From the NCBI RefSeq assembly GCF_000282035.1, contig NZ_AKKA01000023.1:124001-188000 (forward strand): 64,000 bases of DNA, in the 5' to 3' direction. Under the pieces are notes generated by a model. It was given only the letters and a program-made list of their open reading frames with translations. It searched no databases and was not told where the DNA came from. Of this stretch, positions 1 to 9,258 are shown piece by piece; position 1 is the stretch's first letter; each line of letters begins with the position of its first letter. A program made the position numbers and the translations under genes. Source of the stretch: Rhizobium sp. CF122 (lineage in GTDB: Bacteria > Pseudomonadota > Alphaproteobacteria > Rhizobiales > Rhizobiaceae).

Positions 1-21
1 ACGTCCGGACCCTGGTGGAGT

Positions 22-43
22 TCGCGGGCCACTAGGCCCGCGA
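22..43 (-). terminator. Hairpin just after the MaoC gene pair
   Basis: A perfect 9-bp stem (TCGCGGGCC / GGCCCGCGA) with a 4-base loop begins directly after the stop codon of the downstream MaoC gene. No T-run follows on the minus strand, so it may act as a weak or Rho-assisted terminator, or only protect the 3' end of the mRNA. Confidence 0.35.
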
Positions 44-511
44 CTACTCGAATTCTATGACGGTGCTTTCGAACCGGATGACCGGCGTGCCGTCAGCGAT
101 CGTTCCCTCGCAGAGGATCGTGTTCAGCCGACGTCCCGGACGCGACGCCAGGGGGCGACTTGAAAGAAGCGTGACGAAGTAGGTCACTTCCTCGCCGGCG
201 AAGACCGGCCGCAGCCACTGAAGCGCTTGGAATCCCGGGGAGGGGCCGAGTTTCGGCGGCCTGATGCCTTCGCTCGCCAGTCGCGCGCACTCTGCACTCC
301 AATAGGCGACGAAGGTCTTCATCCAAGCCGCGCAAGTGTGCCATCCCGAAGCGCAGAGACCGCCAAAGAGCGTAGCCTTTGCAGCTTCCGCGTCCAAGTG
401 GAACAGTTGAGGGTCGAAGCGCTCGGCAAAGTGAACGATCCGTTCGGTCGTGAACACGTAGCTGCCGATTTCGGTCTTCTCGCCGCTGGCGTAGTGTTCC
501 GTCATGATCAT
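44..511 (-). CDS. MaoC-like (R)-specific hydratase family protein
   Basis: The 155-residue protein is a single hot-dog fold of the MaoC/FkbR2 type. It has the sequence around FDPQLFHLDAEAA and GGLCASGWHTCA that carries the Asp and His of the hydratase loop. Members hydrate enoyl-CoA or related thioesters; the substrate cannot be read from sequence. The gene is the second of a pair: its start overlaps the stop of the upstream MaoC gene by four bases (ATGA), so the two are translationally coupled and probably form a heterodimer or work in one pathway. A second ATG two codons in is an equally possible start. Confidence 0.8.
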   Translation of the reverse strand: MIMTEHYASGEKTEIGSYVFTTERIVHFAERFDPQLFHLDAEAAKATLFGGLCASGWHTCAAWMKTFVAYWSAECARLASEGIRPPKLGPSPGFQALQWLRPVFAGEEVTYFVTLLSSRPLASRPGRRLNTILCEGTIADGTPVIRFESTVIEFE

Positions 512-978
512 GCGGTCTTCTCCAGCGCTTCACGCAGGACGAACATGATCGAATTCTCGGCCAAGCAGACGAGTTCGCCTTTCTGATTCTCAACCTCGTG
601 GCGGAACTTCACCATGCCGATGCCGGGCCTTGAGCGCAGCGCACGGGTCTCCATGACCGTCGAATGACCGGAAAGCGTGTCTCCGGCAAGGACCGGCTTT
701 CGCCATTCCATGAAATCGACGCCGGGCGCACCTTGCGAAAACGAGTTGATGAGGAAGCTCTCCGCCATCATGCGCATGAACAGCGCCGACGTATGCCAGC
801 CGGATGCCGCCAGGCCACCGAGGATGCTGGCGCGACCGGCCGCCTCATCGAGATGCATCGGCTGCGGGTCGAACTCGCGGGCGAACTCGATGATCTCCGC
901 TGCCGTTACCGGCCTCGGGCCGAGTGCAAAACGTCGCCCCGGCTGGAAATCTTCAAAGGCAAGTTTCTGATCGGACAA
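508..978 (-). CDS. MaoC-like dehydratase family protein
   Basis: The 156-residue paralogue of the next gene carries the same hot-dog motif (FDPQPMHLDEAAG, then GGLAASGWHTSALFMR), with the catalytic Asp/His pair conserved. In this family two short MaoC proteins are often encoded side by side and assemble together; the four-base overlap here supports that. The likely reaction is hydration of an acyl-CoA double bond in the cytoplasm. It starts with ATG about 90 bases from the divergent membrane-protein gene. The physiological substrate is unknown. Confidence 0.8.
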   Translation of the reverse strand: MSDQKLAFEDFQPGRRFALGPRPVTAAEIIEFAREFDPQPMHLDEAAGRASILGGLAASGWHTSALFMRMMAESFLINSFSQGAPGVDFMEWRKPVLAGDTLSGHSTVMETRALRSRPGIGMVKFRHEVENQKGELVCLAENSIMFVLREALEKTA

Positions 979-1067
979 ATTCTTCTTCCCCTCGTAGGAG
1001 TTTCCAAACGACTACAATACCATTCGACGCGACTCAACGATTCCCGGATTCCCGCGAGATTTTGAAC

Positions 1068-2144
1068 ATGCCAGAATTGAAGTTGATCCTCGATGAGGCC
1101 ACCCGAAAGGGTATCATTCCTCTCCATGCTGCTGAGCGGCTTTTGCCGTTTCTGATCGAACGCGGCGTGAAGGCGGATGGCCAGCCGGTGGAGCCTCGCG
1201 CGCAGCCAACTCCTTTTTCAGACACAGAGACGCCGAGCTTCGTGCGCGGCTTTCATGATGTGCTCATAACGATCGGCATCATCGTGGCGCTGGCAGGGCT
1301 GTGGGGCATCGCTTCGGTCTTCGCGGTGTTGCCGGCAATCGTCGTTCTTGCGGAGATCCTTGTTCGACGCCAGAGGCTGGCATTGCCTGCCGTCGTCCTG
1401 ACGCTCACACTTGCGGTCTGGACTGCAATCGTGGCTGCGCGCTGGCTGGAAGGCTCTGCCGTCATGGCGATTGGCGGCAACGTGGCACTGCAGTACACGC
1501 TCGCCTTTCCGGTTGTGCTCGGAGCCTTCTATCTGCTCTATCGCATACCGCTTGCCCTTGCCCTGACGATCATGGGGGCGGCGGTGGTTGTTCTGCAGCT
1601 GGTTTTGCGCGCGCTCGGCTGGCTCACCGGCGATCCCCTCTTCGAGGTCAATCATCCCGTCTTGTTGTCGATCACCGCGATCGTATGCGCGCTCGGCCTT
1701 TTCGCACTCGCCATGAAATTCGATCTGCGCGACCCGCTTCGTCGTACAGTCAATTCCGATATTGCCTTCTGGCTTCATCTCGGCGCAGCACCGGCGTTGC
1801 TCTACAGCATCATTTCGCTTGCCGGTCTCAGCGGCGGCACACTCGCTGCGCTGCAGACAGTATCGTTTCGTACGCCGGTGGTGGTTGCGACCGTCGTCGC
1901 GCTTATGCTGATCGGCCTGATCATCGACCGGCGCGCATTCGTGACGTCAGGATTGCTGTCGCTGGGCTTTGCGCTCTACGGCATCTTCCGCCAGGGGGAC
2001 GCGCGTGTCGATACCTACATCTACATCACGCTTCTGACCGTCGGCGCGATCGTGCTCGTCATCGGCACCGGATGGATGCCACTTCGGCGCTTCGTCATGC
2101 GACAGCTGCCGGTTGCCATGCAGGAGAAACTGCCGCCGGCATAG
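1068..2144 (+). CDS. DUF2157-like multi-pass membrane protein
   Basis: The 358-residue protein has a short soluble N-terminus (about residues 1-60, containing a helix resembling the DUF2157 head: ILDEATRKGIIPLHAAERLL) followed by roughly ten hydrophobic segments. The ATG at 1068 fits where the conserved-looking part begins; an in-frame start at 924 would add a basic, low-complexity stretch overlapping the divergent gene. It is an inner-membrane protein with no recognisable catalytic or transport motif. It runs towards ychF, 23 bases away on the other strand. The family name is a recollection of domain architecture, and the function is unknown. Confidence 0.65.
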   Translation: MPELKLILDEATRKGIIPLHAAERLLPFLIERGVKADGQPVEPRAQPTPFSDTETPSFVRGFHDVLITIGIIVALAGLWGIASVFAVLPAIVVLAEILVRRQRLALPAVVLTLTLAVWTAIVAARWLEGSAVMAIGGNVALQYTLAFPVVLGAFYLLYRIPLALALTIMGAAVVVLQLVLRALGWLTGDPLFEVNHPVLLSITAIVCALGLFALAMKFDLRDPLRRTVNSDIAFWLHLGAAPALLYSIISLAGLSGGTLAALQTVSFRTPVVVATVVALMLIGLIIDRRAFVTSGLLSLGFALYGIFRQGDARVDTYIYITLLTVGAIVLVIGTGWMPLRRFVMRQLPVAMQEKLPPA

Positions 2145-2167
2145 GCGGCAGTCGCTCCGGTTCCGTC

Positions 2168-3271
<1,104 letters not shown>

Positions 3272-3450
3272 GGCCTGAAACCTGCTGTTCTTGAATTCGT
3301 TGGTGCTGGCTATGGGATAAAACGCGCCTTGCGGTCAAGCTCTTCGCGCAAGTCTCTTGCATTCTCAGGGGTTGAACGCCGCCTTTGCGGTGCAATATAG
3401 ATATTGCGAACTGTTCTCGCCTTTCCATGTCATCAACGGGTGGGTTTCCG

Positions 3451-3762
3451 ATGAGTGACAACGATGTTGCCCTTAAACCGAAGACAAAGTCGAAACCGAA
3501 GCTGGATCGGCCGAAGCTCTATAAGGTCATTCTCTTCAATGACGACTACACGCCGCGTGAATTCGTGGTGATGATCCTCAAGGCTGTTTTCCATATGAGC
3601 GAGGAGACTGGCTACCGCGTCATGATGACCGCGCATAAGCTCGGATCGAGCGTCGTTGTGGTCTGCGCGAAGGATATCGCCGAGACCAAGGTCAAGGAGG
3701 CGATGGACTATGCCAAGGACGCCGGCTTTCCTCTGATGTTGACGGCGGAGCCGGAGGAATAG
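3451..3762 (+). CDS. clpS: ATP-dependent Clp protease adaptor ClpS (ClpS2 type)
   Basis: The 103-residue adaptor has the family core YKVILFNDDYTPREFVVMIL, the NDDYT motif forming the N-degron pocket, and a C-terminal half containing DIAETKVKEAM. It delivers proteins with bulky N-terminal residues to ClpAP. The short Lys/Pro-rich head (residues 8-20) and the lack of a neighbouring clpA resemble the second ClpS paralogue of rhizobia and agrobacteria rather than ClpS1. The start at ATG 3451 was chosen from homology; in-frame ATGs at 3385 and 3427 would add unconserved residues. It reads away from ychF and converges on the acetyltransferase remnant only three bases beyond its stop. Confidence 0.93.
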   Translation: MSDNDVALKPKTKSKPKLDRPKLYKVILFNDDYTPREFVVMILKAVFHMSEETGYRVMMTAHKLGSSVVVVCAKDIAETKVKEAMDYAKDAGFPLMLTAEPEE

Positions 3763-3765
3763 TCG

Positions 3766-4214
3766 TCAGCGCCGGATCTGGTAGCCGGTCTTGTCCTGCG
3801 TGAAGCCGCAATTCTCGTAGAAACGTAGCGTTGCCGGATCCTTCGAGCCGGTCAGGAGCATCACCTTGTAGCAGCCGGCCTTAAAGGCGGCTTCGATGGC
3901 GCACTGGATCAACGCTCGTCCGTAGCCGCGTTGCCTGAAGCGAGCAGCAGTGACAACGTTCTCGATCAGAGCATAAGACGCGCCATTCCGGGTCAGATTA
4001 GGGACGATAACCAGCGTCACCGACGCCGCGGCAGCCTGACCCGCAACGCCGACGAAAATCGTCATGCCGGGCTGTGCGAGGATCGCTTGAAACCGTTCTT
4101 CGGCATGTGCGCGGTCCATGACTGGATCAGTTGGGTTGAGCTCATGGTAGAGGGCAAGCAGGCGCGGCAGATCACCAATCTCGCAGCGCGGATGACGAGT
4201 TCGCCGGCAGACAT
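3766..4214 (-). pseudogene. GNAT acetyltransferase interrupted by a one-base frameshift
   Basis: The long open part (from 4119 down to 3766, 117 codons) is a GNAT domain with the acetyl-CoA loop RQRGYGRALI and the C-terminal NCGFTQDKTGY. Its N-terminus is missing in that frame. Upstream, an ATG at 4212-4214, two bases after the pth stop, encodes MSAGELVIRAAR in another frame. The expected continuation GDLPRLLALYHELNPTDPV is found one frame away, starting at base 4176. Restoring one base near 4177-4178 joins them into a normal full-length GNAT. Either the gene is inactivated, or a base was lost in sequencing. Expression of the 117-codon remnant from ATG 4119 would lack beta-1 and helix 1. Confidence 0.75.
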
Positions 4215-4216
4215 GC

Positions 4217-4933
4217 TCAATCGCCCTTGTTGCCGAACATCTTCTTCAGCATTTCGGCCATTGGCCCAGTTGCAGGCAGCTTTGGCTGATTGTGATTGCG
4301 GGCCTGGTGGATATGGGACTTGGCCGCTGGCTTCTTCTCCAGCTTCGGCTTTTCCTCTTCGGCCTTTGCGCCAATCGCCAGCGCCAGCTTGTTCATCAGC
4401 TGAGAGTCTTCCTTGCGGACAAGCATGTCAGCGTTGTCGGCAAGGGCGTCAAGCAGTGGCTCAAGCCACGCCTGATCGGCCTTGGCGAAGTCGCCGAGGA
4501 CGTGATGCTGCACGAGCTCTTTGACGCCGGGGTGTCCGATGCCAAGCCGCAACCGGCGATAGTCCTTGCCGCAATGCGCGTCCAGCGACTTGATGCCGTT
4601 ATGGCCTCCATGACCACCGCCCGTCTTGAGGCGCGCCTTGCCGGACGGCAGGTCGAGTTCGTCATAGATCGCGACGAGGTCGGCGGGCTGCAGTTTATAA
4701 AAGCGCATGGCTTCGCCGACGGCTTCACCTGAAACGTTCATGTAGGTCTGCGGCTTGATAAGCAGCACCTTCTCGCCCGCGATGTCGCCCTCGGCGATCT
4801 CAGCCTTAAACTTCTTCGACCAAGGCGGAAAATTATGGCGGCGATAAATCGCGTCGACGGCCATGAAGCCGATATTGTGGCGGTTTCCGACGTACTTGGC
4901 GCCGGGATTGCCGAGGCCCGCGATGATCAGCAT
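4217..4933 (-). CDS. pth: Peptidyl-tRNA hydrolase
   Basis: The 238-residue enzyme hydrolyses the ester bond of prematurely released peptidyl-tRNA. It begins [11 protein letters not shown], and NRHNIGF carries the catalytic Asn and His. The middle motif [12 protein letters not shown] is conserved, and IYDELDLP carries the conserved Asp. It has a longer Lys/Pro-rich tail (about residues 185-238) than the E. coli enzyme, as is usual in rhizobia. ATG 4933 is the homologous start; an in-frame ATG 63 bases upstream is rejected. It is followed after two bases by the acetyltransferase remnant. In related genomes it normally lies next to rplY, but here a two-gene signalling operon separates them. Confidence 0.96.
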   Translation of the reverse strand: MLIIAGLGNPGAKYVGNRHNIGFMAVDAIYRRHNFPPWSKKFKAEIAEGDIAGEKVLLIKPQTYMNVSGEAVGEAMRFYKLQPADLVAIYDELDLPSGKARLKTGGGHGGHNGIKSLDAHCGKDYRRLRLGIGHPGVKELVQHHVLGDFAKADQAWLEPLLDALADNADMLVRKEDSQLMNKLALAIGAKAEEEKPKLEKKPAAKSHIHQARNHNQPKLPATGPMAEMLKKMFGNKGD

Positions 4934-5023
4934 GGCTCGTTCGTTCCTTGCAATGTGCCTTATGCGTTCACCACCGCGAAACGGCGTCAAAGTCAAGGCG
5001 GAGAGGCCATAACCGCAGAAAAA

Positions 5024-5743
5024 TCAGTTTTCGGAGCTAAGGCCATACCTGGTGAAGATGGTTTTCTGCGTGCCATCGGCAATCAGCTTGTCCAAGGCTT
5101 CCTGCATCTTGGCCAGCAGGTCGTTAGGGAAGTTCTTTTCGCAGGCTACCCCCATCGGCTGGGTGGAGAGCACCGTGACCTTCTCCAAAGGCTGCTCCGT
5201 CTTGAGTTTGGTGAAGTAGATCTCGGAGATCGGCATCATGTCGATGCGACCATTGAGCAGCTTGCGCAGTGTGGCGTTGAAGTCGGTGGCGACGTCGAGC
5301 TTGGTGAAACCGTTCTCCTTCAGCGTCACCTCTGTATAATCTTCGCGCTGTGTTCCAATGGTATATTGCCTCGCTTCCTCAAGGTTCTTCGCTGTCACGC
5401 CTGACCCGGACCTGGTGATGAGGATGTTGCGATCGACCAGCAAGGGCTCGACCCACTTGAACATAGGGTCGCGCTTCGCGCTGTGAGCGGTCGTAAAGAC
5501 GCAGCTCATAGGCGTGGTCTGGGCGAGATTATAGGCCCTGGCCCAAGGCATCATCGCGATCTTGTAGTCGATACCGGCGTCTTTCATCACCTTTTCGACT
5601 TGCTCGACCGAGGCGCCCTTGATTGTCTTTCCATCACGATAGCTGAAGGGAGGGTATTCCTCGGTGGCGAGTATAACGCCGGCTGCAGTGGCTTGGGTGG
5701 AGGCGGAGATGCTCAAAAGAGTGACAAGCAGCAGCTTTTTCAT
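5024..5743 (-). CDS. Periplasmic solute-binding protein (amino-acid type, family 3)
   Basis: The 239-residue protein starts with a signal peptide (residues 1-20, ending ATA) followed by the start of a bacterial family 3 binding domain (ILATEEYPPFSYRDG) and MPWARAYNLAQ. That second motif is typical of the subgroup encoded without ABC permeases. No transporter genes are adjacent. Its start lies 18 bases after the stop of a membrane PAS-GGDEF-EAL gene on the same strand, so the two are probably co-transcribed. I infer it may sense a ligand for that cyclase/phosphodiesterase rather than feed a transporter. The ligand cannot be predicted. Confidence 0.85.
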   Translation of the reverse strand: MKKLLLVTLLSISASTQATAAGVILATEEYPPFSYRDGKTIKGASVEQVEKVMKDAGIDYKIAMMPWARAYNLAQTTPMSCVFTTAHSAKRDPMFKWVEPLLVDRNILITRSGSGVTAKNLEEARQYTIGTQREDYTEVTLKENGFTKLDVATDFNATLRKLLNGRIDMMPISEIYFTKLKTEQPLEKVTVLSTQPMGVACEKNFPNDLLAKMQEALDKLIADGTQKTIFTRYGLSSEN

Positions 5744-5761
5744 CGTGTTGCCTTTCTGTGT

Positions 5762-8122
5762 TCAAGAGGCCCGCGCAATAAGCTGCTCAGTCGCAGACAG
5801 ACGCTCGATCAGAGCCGCGGCTTGCTGCGGGCGATGGAACAGGTATCCCTGGCCGAAGTCGAGGCCCATTTCGTGCAAGGTCTGGCATTCGTCCTCGGTC
5901 TCGATGCCCTCGGCAATAACGATGCAGCCCATCTTGTGAGAGAGCGTGGTGATGCTTTCCACCAGCGTGCGGCTTTTCTCGCGAACGTCGTCGTTGGCGT
6001 CGTTGATCGACTGCGTGAAGGACTGGTCGATCTTGATGATGTCGACCGGGAAGCGGTTGAGATAGCTCAGCGACGAATAGCCCGTGCCGAAGTCGTCGAG
6101 GGCAATCCGGCAGCCGAAGCGGCGCATCTCGGCGACAACAGCGCGGATTTGCGGATTGTTGTGCATCAGCACCGCCTCTGTGATTTCCACGACGATGCGC
6201 TGAGGGCGGATGCCATGGCGGCCGAGCAATGCGGCAAGCCGCGCGGGCAAAGCGGCTTCGAATTGCAGTGGCGAGAAGTTGATGGCGAGATAGCTGTCCT
6301 GCATGCCGGGGAGGCGGGAGATGACCGCAAGATGGGCGATCGCCTTTTCCATGATGACGTTGCCGACGCGCACGATCTTTGCGGTTTCCTCCGCGACATT
6401 GATGATTTCCGCCGGTGCCATCAGACCCTTTTGCGGATGGTTGAGGCGCATGAGGGCCTCGAAGCCGGCAACGCCGCGGCCGTTCAGGTTGACGATCGGC
6501 TGCAGGTAGGCGTCGAACCAATCATCGGTGAGACCGGCTTCGATGCAGCTTTCGATTTCGGCGCGTGCCCTTGTGTGGTCCACCATGCTGGCGTCGAAGA
6601 GCTGCGCGCCGTTCTTGCCATCACGCTTCTTGGCATACATGGCCATGTCGGATTTCTGCAGCAGCTCGGCGGCGTTGGCGGCATGGCGTGGGTAAATGGC
6701 GATGCCAACGCTGGCACTCAGATGCAGGTCCGGGCCGAACGGCTCGATGAAGATGGAGGCGATCTGCTCAGCCATCGCGCTTGCCCTGCGGGCCGCATCC
6801 TTTGCCGGCAGAAGTATCGCGAATTCGTCACCACCGAGGCGGGCCGCCTGATCCGATGGCGCCAGATGCGTCTTCAACCGGTCAACAAACTCGCGGAGCG
6901 CCTTGTCGCCCTCGGCGTGGCCGAGATTGTCGTTGATCCACTTGAAGCGATCGAGATCGACGAACAGGCAGGCAAGTTCCTGGCCGACCGCATCCGCTTC
7001 ACGGATCTTGGTGTCGAGCACCGACTCGAATCCCTGACGGTTCAGCAGGCCGGTCAGATGATCCCGGATCGCTTGCTGGTGGTTGCGCGCCTCGGATGCT
7101 TTCAGCTCGGTGACATCGGTCATCACCGATAGCGAAAGTCGGTCATACCCCGTCGTGGCTGCCGTCGATTCCAGGATGAGAACATCCATGAGGCGGCGGT
7201 CGGCGCATATGAACTTTACCGTCACGTCGACTGCGGCGCCGCCGTCGAGGTCGTTCTTGCGCTTCAGGAAGGCTTCGCGCGTATCTGATGTCACAAGGTC
7301 TGCGAACCTGCAGCCGATCACGCGCGGCCGGTCGTAGCCGGTCGCGACGAGCCAGTAGTCGCTAACAGCCGTTATGCGATCATCCTCATCGAGCGAGAAC
7401 AGCATGGCCGGCGTCAGGTCGTAGATGTCGACAGCGCGGCGATGCGCGAGCTTCAGTTCGCGTTCCTCGCTTTCGAGCTTCGATTGCATTTCGTTGAAGC
7501 CGCGTGCCAGGCGGCCCATCTCGTCGTTTGACTGCCAGTTGACGTGATGCCGCGAGCCGAGCTGGCGGGTCGCCTCGACGGCTGCCGTAAGGCGCATCAG
7601 CGGCCGGATAATGAAGATGCGATTGCCGATCAGTGCCGCGCTGAAGACCGCAAGCACCGCGAAGATGAAGATCGACATGAAGACGACCTCTTCGTGCTTG
7701 AGGCCGGAGAACAAGCCAAGCGCCGGATAGAAGACGGAGATGCTGCCTAAATTCTTCGGGCCGTCGATGGTGTTGTATATGATCGCGCGCGATACCTGGA
7801 CGAGATTGCCGTTGAACGATTTCGGTATTGTCGACTGCGTCACGTCGAGCTGACCGGATTGATCCCGGACCTGAACCTTGACGATGGCGCCCTGCGAAAC
7901 GATCGTCGCGCTGATCTGGGTTACGCTGTCATCATCGAGGTCCCAGAGCGGCTTTGCGAGCGCCTGAGAATTGGCGACAAGAAGAACCGAGATATGGTCG
8001 CGTATTTCCTTGTCTGCGCGCTCGGAAGAAAGAAAAAGGAAAAGGACGAACAGTGGAGCAACGAACAGGAGCAAAGCTCCGCAAATGATTGCTAAAAAAC
8101 GATTTTCAACGGAATTGTTCAT
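5762..8122 (-). CDS. Membrane PAS-GGDEF-EAL c-di-GMP signalling protein
   Basis: The 786-residue protein has TM1 (about 9-32), a periplasmic sensor of about 110 residues, TM2 (about 146-168), HAMP (about 170-222), PAS (about 228-345), GGDEF (about 357-515) and EAL (about 530-775). The cyclase signature ARLGGDEFAILL is intact, as are the phosphodiesterase motifs GFEALMRL and DDFGTGYSSLSYL. Both activities are therefore possible. The inhibitory RxxD site before GGDEF is not conserved (APSD). The start at ATG 8122 puts the first membrane segment at the right place; an ATG eight codons earlier is possible. The downstream binding protein is probably its partner. Confidence 0.93.
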   Translation of the reverse strand: MNNSVENRFLAIICGALLLFVAPLFVLFLFLSSERADKEIRDHISVLLVANSQALAKPLWDLDDDSVTQISATIVSQGAIVKVQVRDQSGQLDVTQSTIPKSFNGNLVQVSRAIIYNTIDGPKNLGSISVFYPALGLFSGLKHEEVVFMSIFIFAVLAVFSAALIGNRIFIIRPLMRLTAAVEATRQLGSRHHVNWQSNDEMGRLARGFNEMQSKLESEERELKLAHRRAVDIYDLTPAMLFSLDEDDRITAVSDYWLVATGYDRPRVIGCRFADLVTSDTREAFLKRKNDLDGGAAVDVTVKFICADRRLMDVLILESTAATTGYDRLSLSVMTDVTELKASEARNHQQAIRDHLTGLLNRQGFESVLDTKIREADAVGQELACLFVDLDRFKWINDNLGHAEGDKALREFVDRLKTHLAPSDQAARLGGDEFAILLPAKDAARRASAMAEQIASIFIEPFGPDLHLSASVGIAIYPRHAANAAELLQKSDMAMYAKKRDGKNGAQLFDASMVDHTRARAEIESCIEAGLTDDWFDAYLQPIVNLNGRGVAGFEALMRLNHPQKGLMAPAEIINVAEETAKIVRVGNVIMEKAIAHLAVISRLPGMQDSYLAINFSPLQFEAALPARLAALLGRHGIRPQRIVVEITEAVLMHNNPQIRAVVAEMRRFGCRIALDDFGTGYSSLSYLNRFPVDIIKIDQSFTQSINDANDDVREKSRTLVESITTLSHKMGCIVIAEGIETEDECQTLHEMGLDFGQGYLFHRPQQAAALIERLSATEQLIARAS

Positions 8123-8254
8123 TGTTCCGTTTGCCCCCAGCCGCACTTTGCGCTCACGGTTTTCTACGCCCGTCGGTCTTTAAAAACCTACCGGCATGCT
8201 TCCATGAAATGTATTAAATGTTGCTGAAACAGGCTCCTCGCGTGCAAATGAAAA

Positions 8255-8280
8255 GGCCCGCTTTCGCGAGAAAGCGGGCC
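8255..8280 (-). terminator. Rho-independent terminator of rplY
   Basis: A perfect 11-bp stem (GGCCCGCTTTC / GAAAGCGGGCC) with a GCGA-type loop lies 27 bases beyond the rplY stop and is followed on the minus strand by TTTTCATTT. It separates rplY from the GGDEF-EAL operon, so the latter needs its own promoter in the 130 bases between them. Confidence 0.85.
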
Positions 8281-8306
8281 CTATGCTTTACAAATTATGG
8301 AAGCGA

Positions 8307-8921
8307 TCAGGCTTCGGCTTCGCCTTCTTCTTCGACCGTTTCGTCAACGCCGCCAGCCGGGGCGATGATCGTTGCGATCGTGAAGTCGCGGTCGGCGATA
8401 ACCGGCGCTACACCCTTCGGCAGGGTGAGGTCGGAGATGTGGATGCTGTCGCCGATCTTCTTGCCGCTCAGGTCAACGTTGAAGAATTCCGGGATCGCAT
8501 CGGCCGGGCACTGCACTTCGATTTCGTGACGAACGATGTTCAAAACGCCGCCAGCCTTGAGCCCCTGGGACTTTTCTTCGTTGACGAAGTGAACCGGGAT
8601 TTCAACGGTAACCTGGGTGTTGCCGGAAACGCGCAGGAAGTCCACGTGCATCGTGAAGTCGCGGACCGGATCGAGCTGATAGTCCTTCGGCAGAACCTTG
8701 TACTTCTTGCCGTCGACTTCGATGGTCGCGATGGTGGTCATGAAGCCACCTGCGTGAATGCGCTTCGTCACCTCATTGGTGCTGAGAGCGATAGAAATGG
8801 GGGCCTGCTTGTCACCATAGATGACAGCGGGAATCAAACCGTTGCGGCGAAGTTCACGGGCGGACCCCTTACCAACCCGTTCGCGCGCCTCGGCCTTGAG
8901 CTCGTAGCTTTCGTGGCTCAT
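8307..8921 (-). CDS. rplY: 50S ribosomal protein L25 / general stress protein Ctc
   Basis: The 204-residue protein is the long CTC-type L25. Its N-terminal 5S-rRNA-binding domain (about residues 1-95) has [24 protein letters not shown]-terminal beta domain (about 100-190) follows, and the tail is acidic ([13 protein letters not shown]). It binds 5S rRNA in the large ribosomal subunit. A promoter-like sequence at 9043-9071 and a strong terminator after the gene suggest a single-gene transcript with a leader of about 115 bases. In many rhizobia it lies between prs and pth; here both neighbours have been pushed away by inserted genes. Confidence 0.97.
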   Translation of the reverse strand: MSHESYELKAEARERVGKGSARELRRNGLIPAVIYGDKQAPISIALSTNEVTKRIHAGGFMTTIATIEVDGKKYKVLPKDYQLDPVRDFTMHVDFLRVSGNTQVTVEIPVHFVNEEKSQGLKAGGVLNIVRHEIEVQCPADAIPEFFNVDLSGKKIGDSIHISDLTLPKGVAPVIADRDFTIATIIAPAGGVDETVEEEGEAEA

Positions 8922-9258
8922 GACTTTTCCTTCCGAGGTTATTTGGAGAGCCCCGCGGAGGCCTATGCTTGCCGCGGAACTGGAGGCGGGTTACCCCATC
9001 CTCATCCGCGTTGCCTCCAAGGGTGTCTGCGCGGACGCGTGCGCTATAGTATAGATGCGACGGAAAGGCAAGCTGGTGCCTTGCCAGCGGCAGCAGCAAC
9101 GATTTCGGACAAGCTGCTGGCGAGTGGTGTCGTTCGGGCGATTCCAGAAGTTGAAGCGGATCGCGAAAGCTTAACCATATAGCCGGATTTCGCGCGAGAT
9201 TAAGGAATACAGAATGTCACGGCGGCTATGAAGGCCAAAACGTAACCTGGTCCCTTCG
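8922..9258. other. Intergenic region between rplY and the MHYT gene (337 bp)
   Basis: This divergent region holds the rplY leader and a candidate rplY promoter (9043-9071). The right half (about 9080-9258) must contain the start signals of the MHYT-GGDEF-EAL gene, but I see no convincing -35/-10 pair for it. No RNA gene or repeat was recognised. Confidence 0.5.
9043..9071 (-). promoter_or_regulatory. Candidate sigma-70 promoter of rplY
   Basis: On the minus strand TTGCCT (9066-9071) is followed by a 17-base spacer and TATAGC (9043-9048). This would place the transcript start near 9036, giving a leader of about 115 bases before the rplY ATG. The call rests on spacing and hexamer resemblance only. 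Confidence 0.45.

Noticed and set aside
5483..7132. A 549-codon plus-strand frame
   Set aside because: It is antisense to the binding-protein and GGDEF-EAL genes, both with clear domains.
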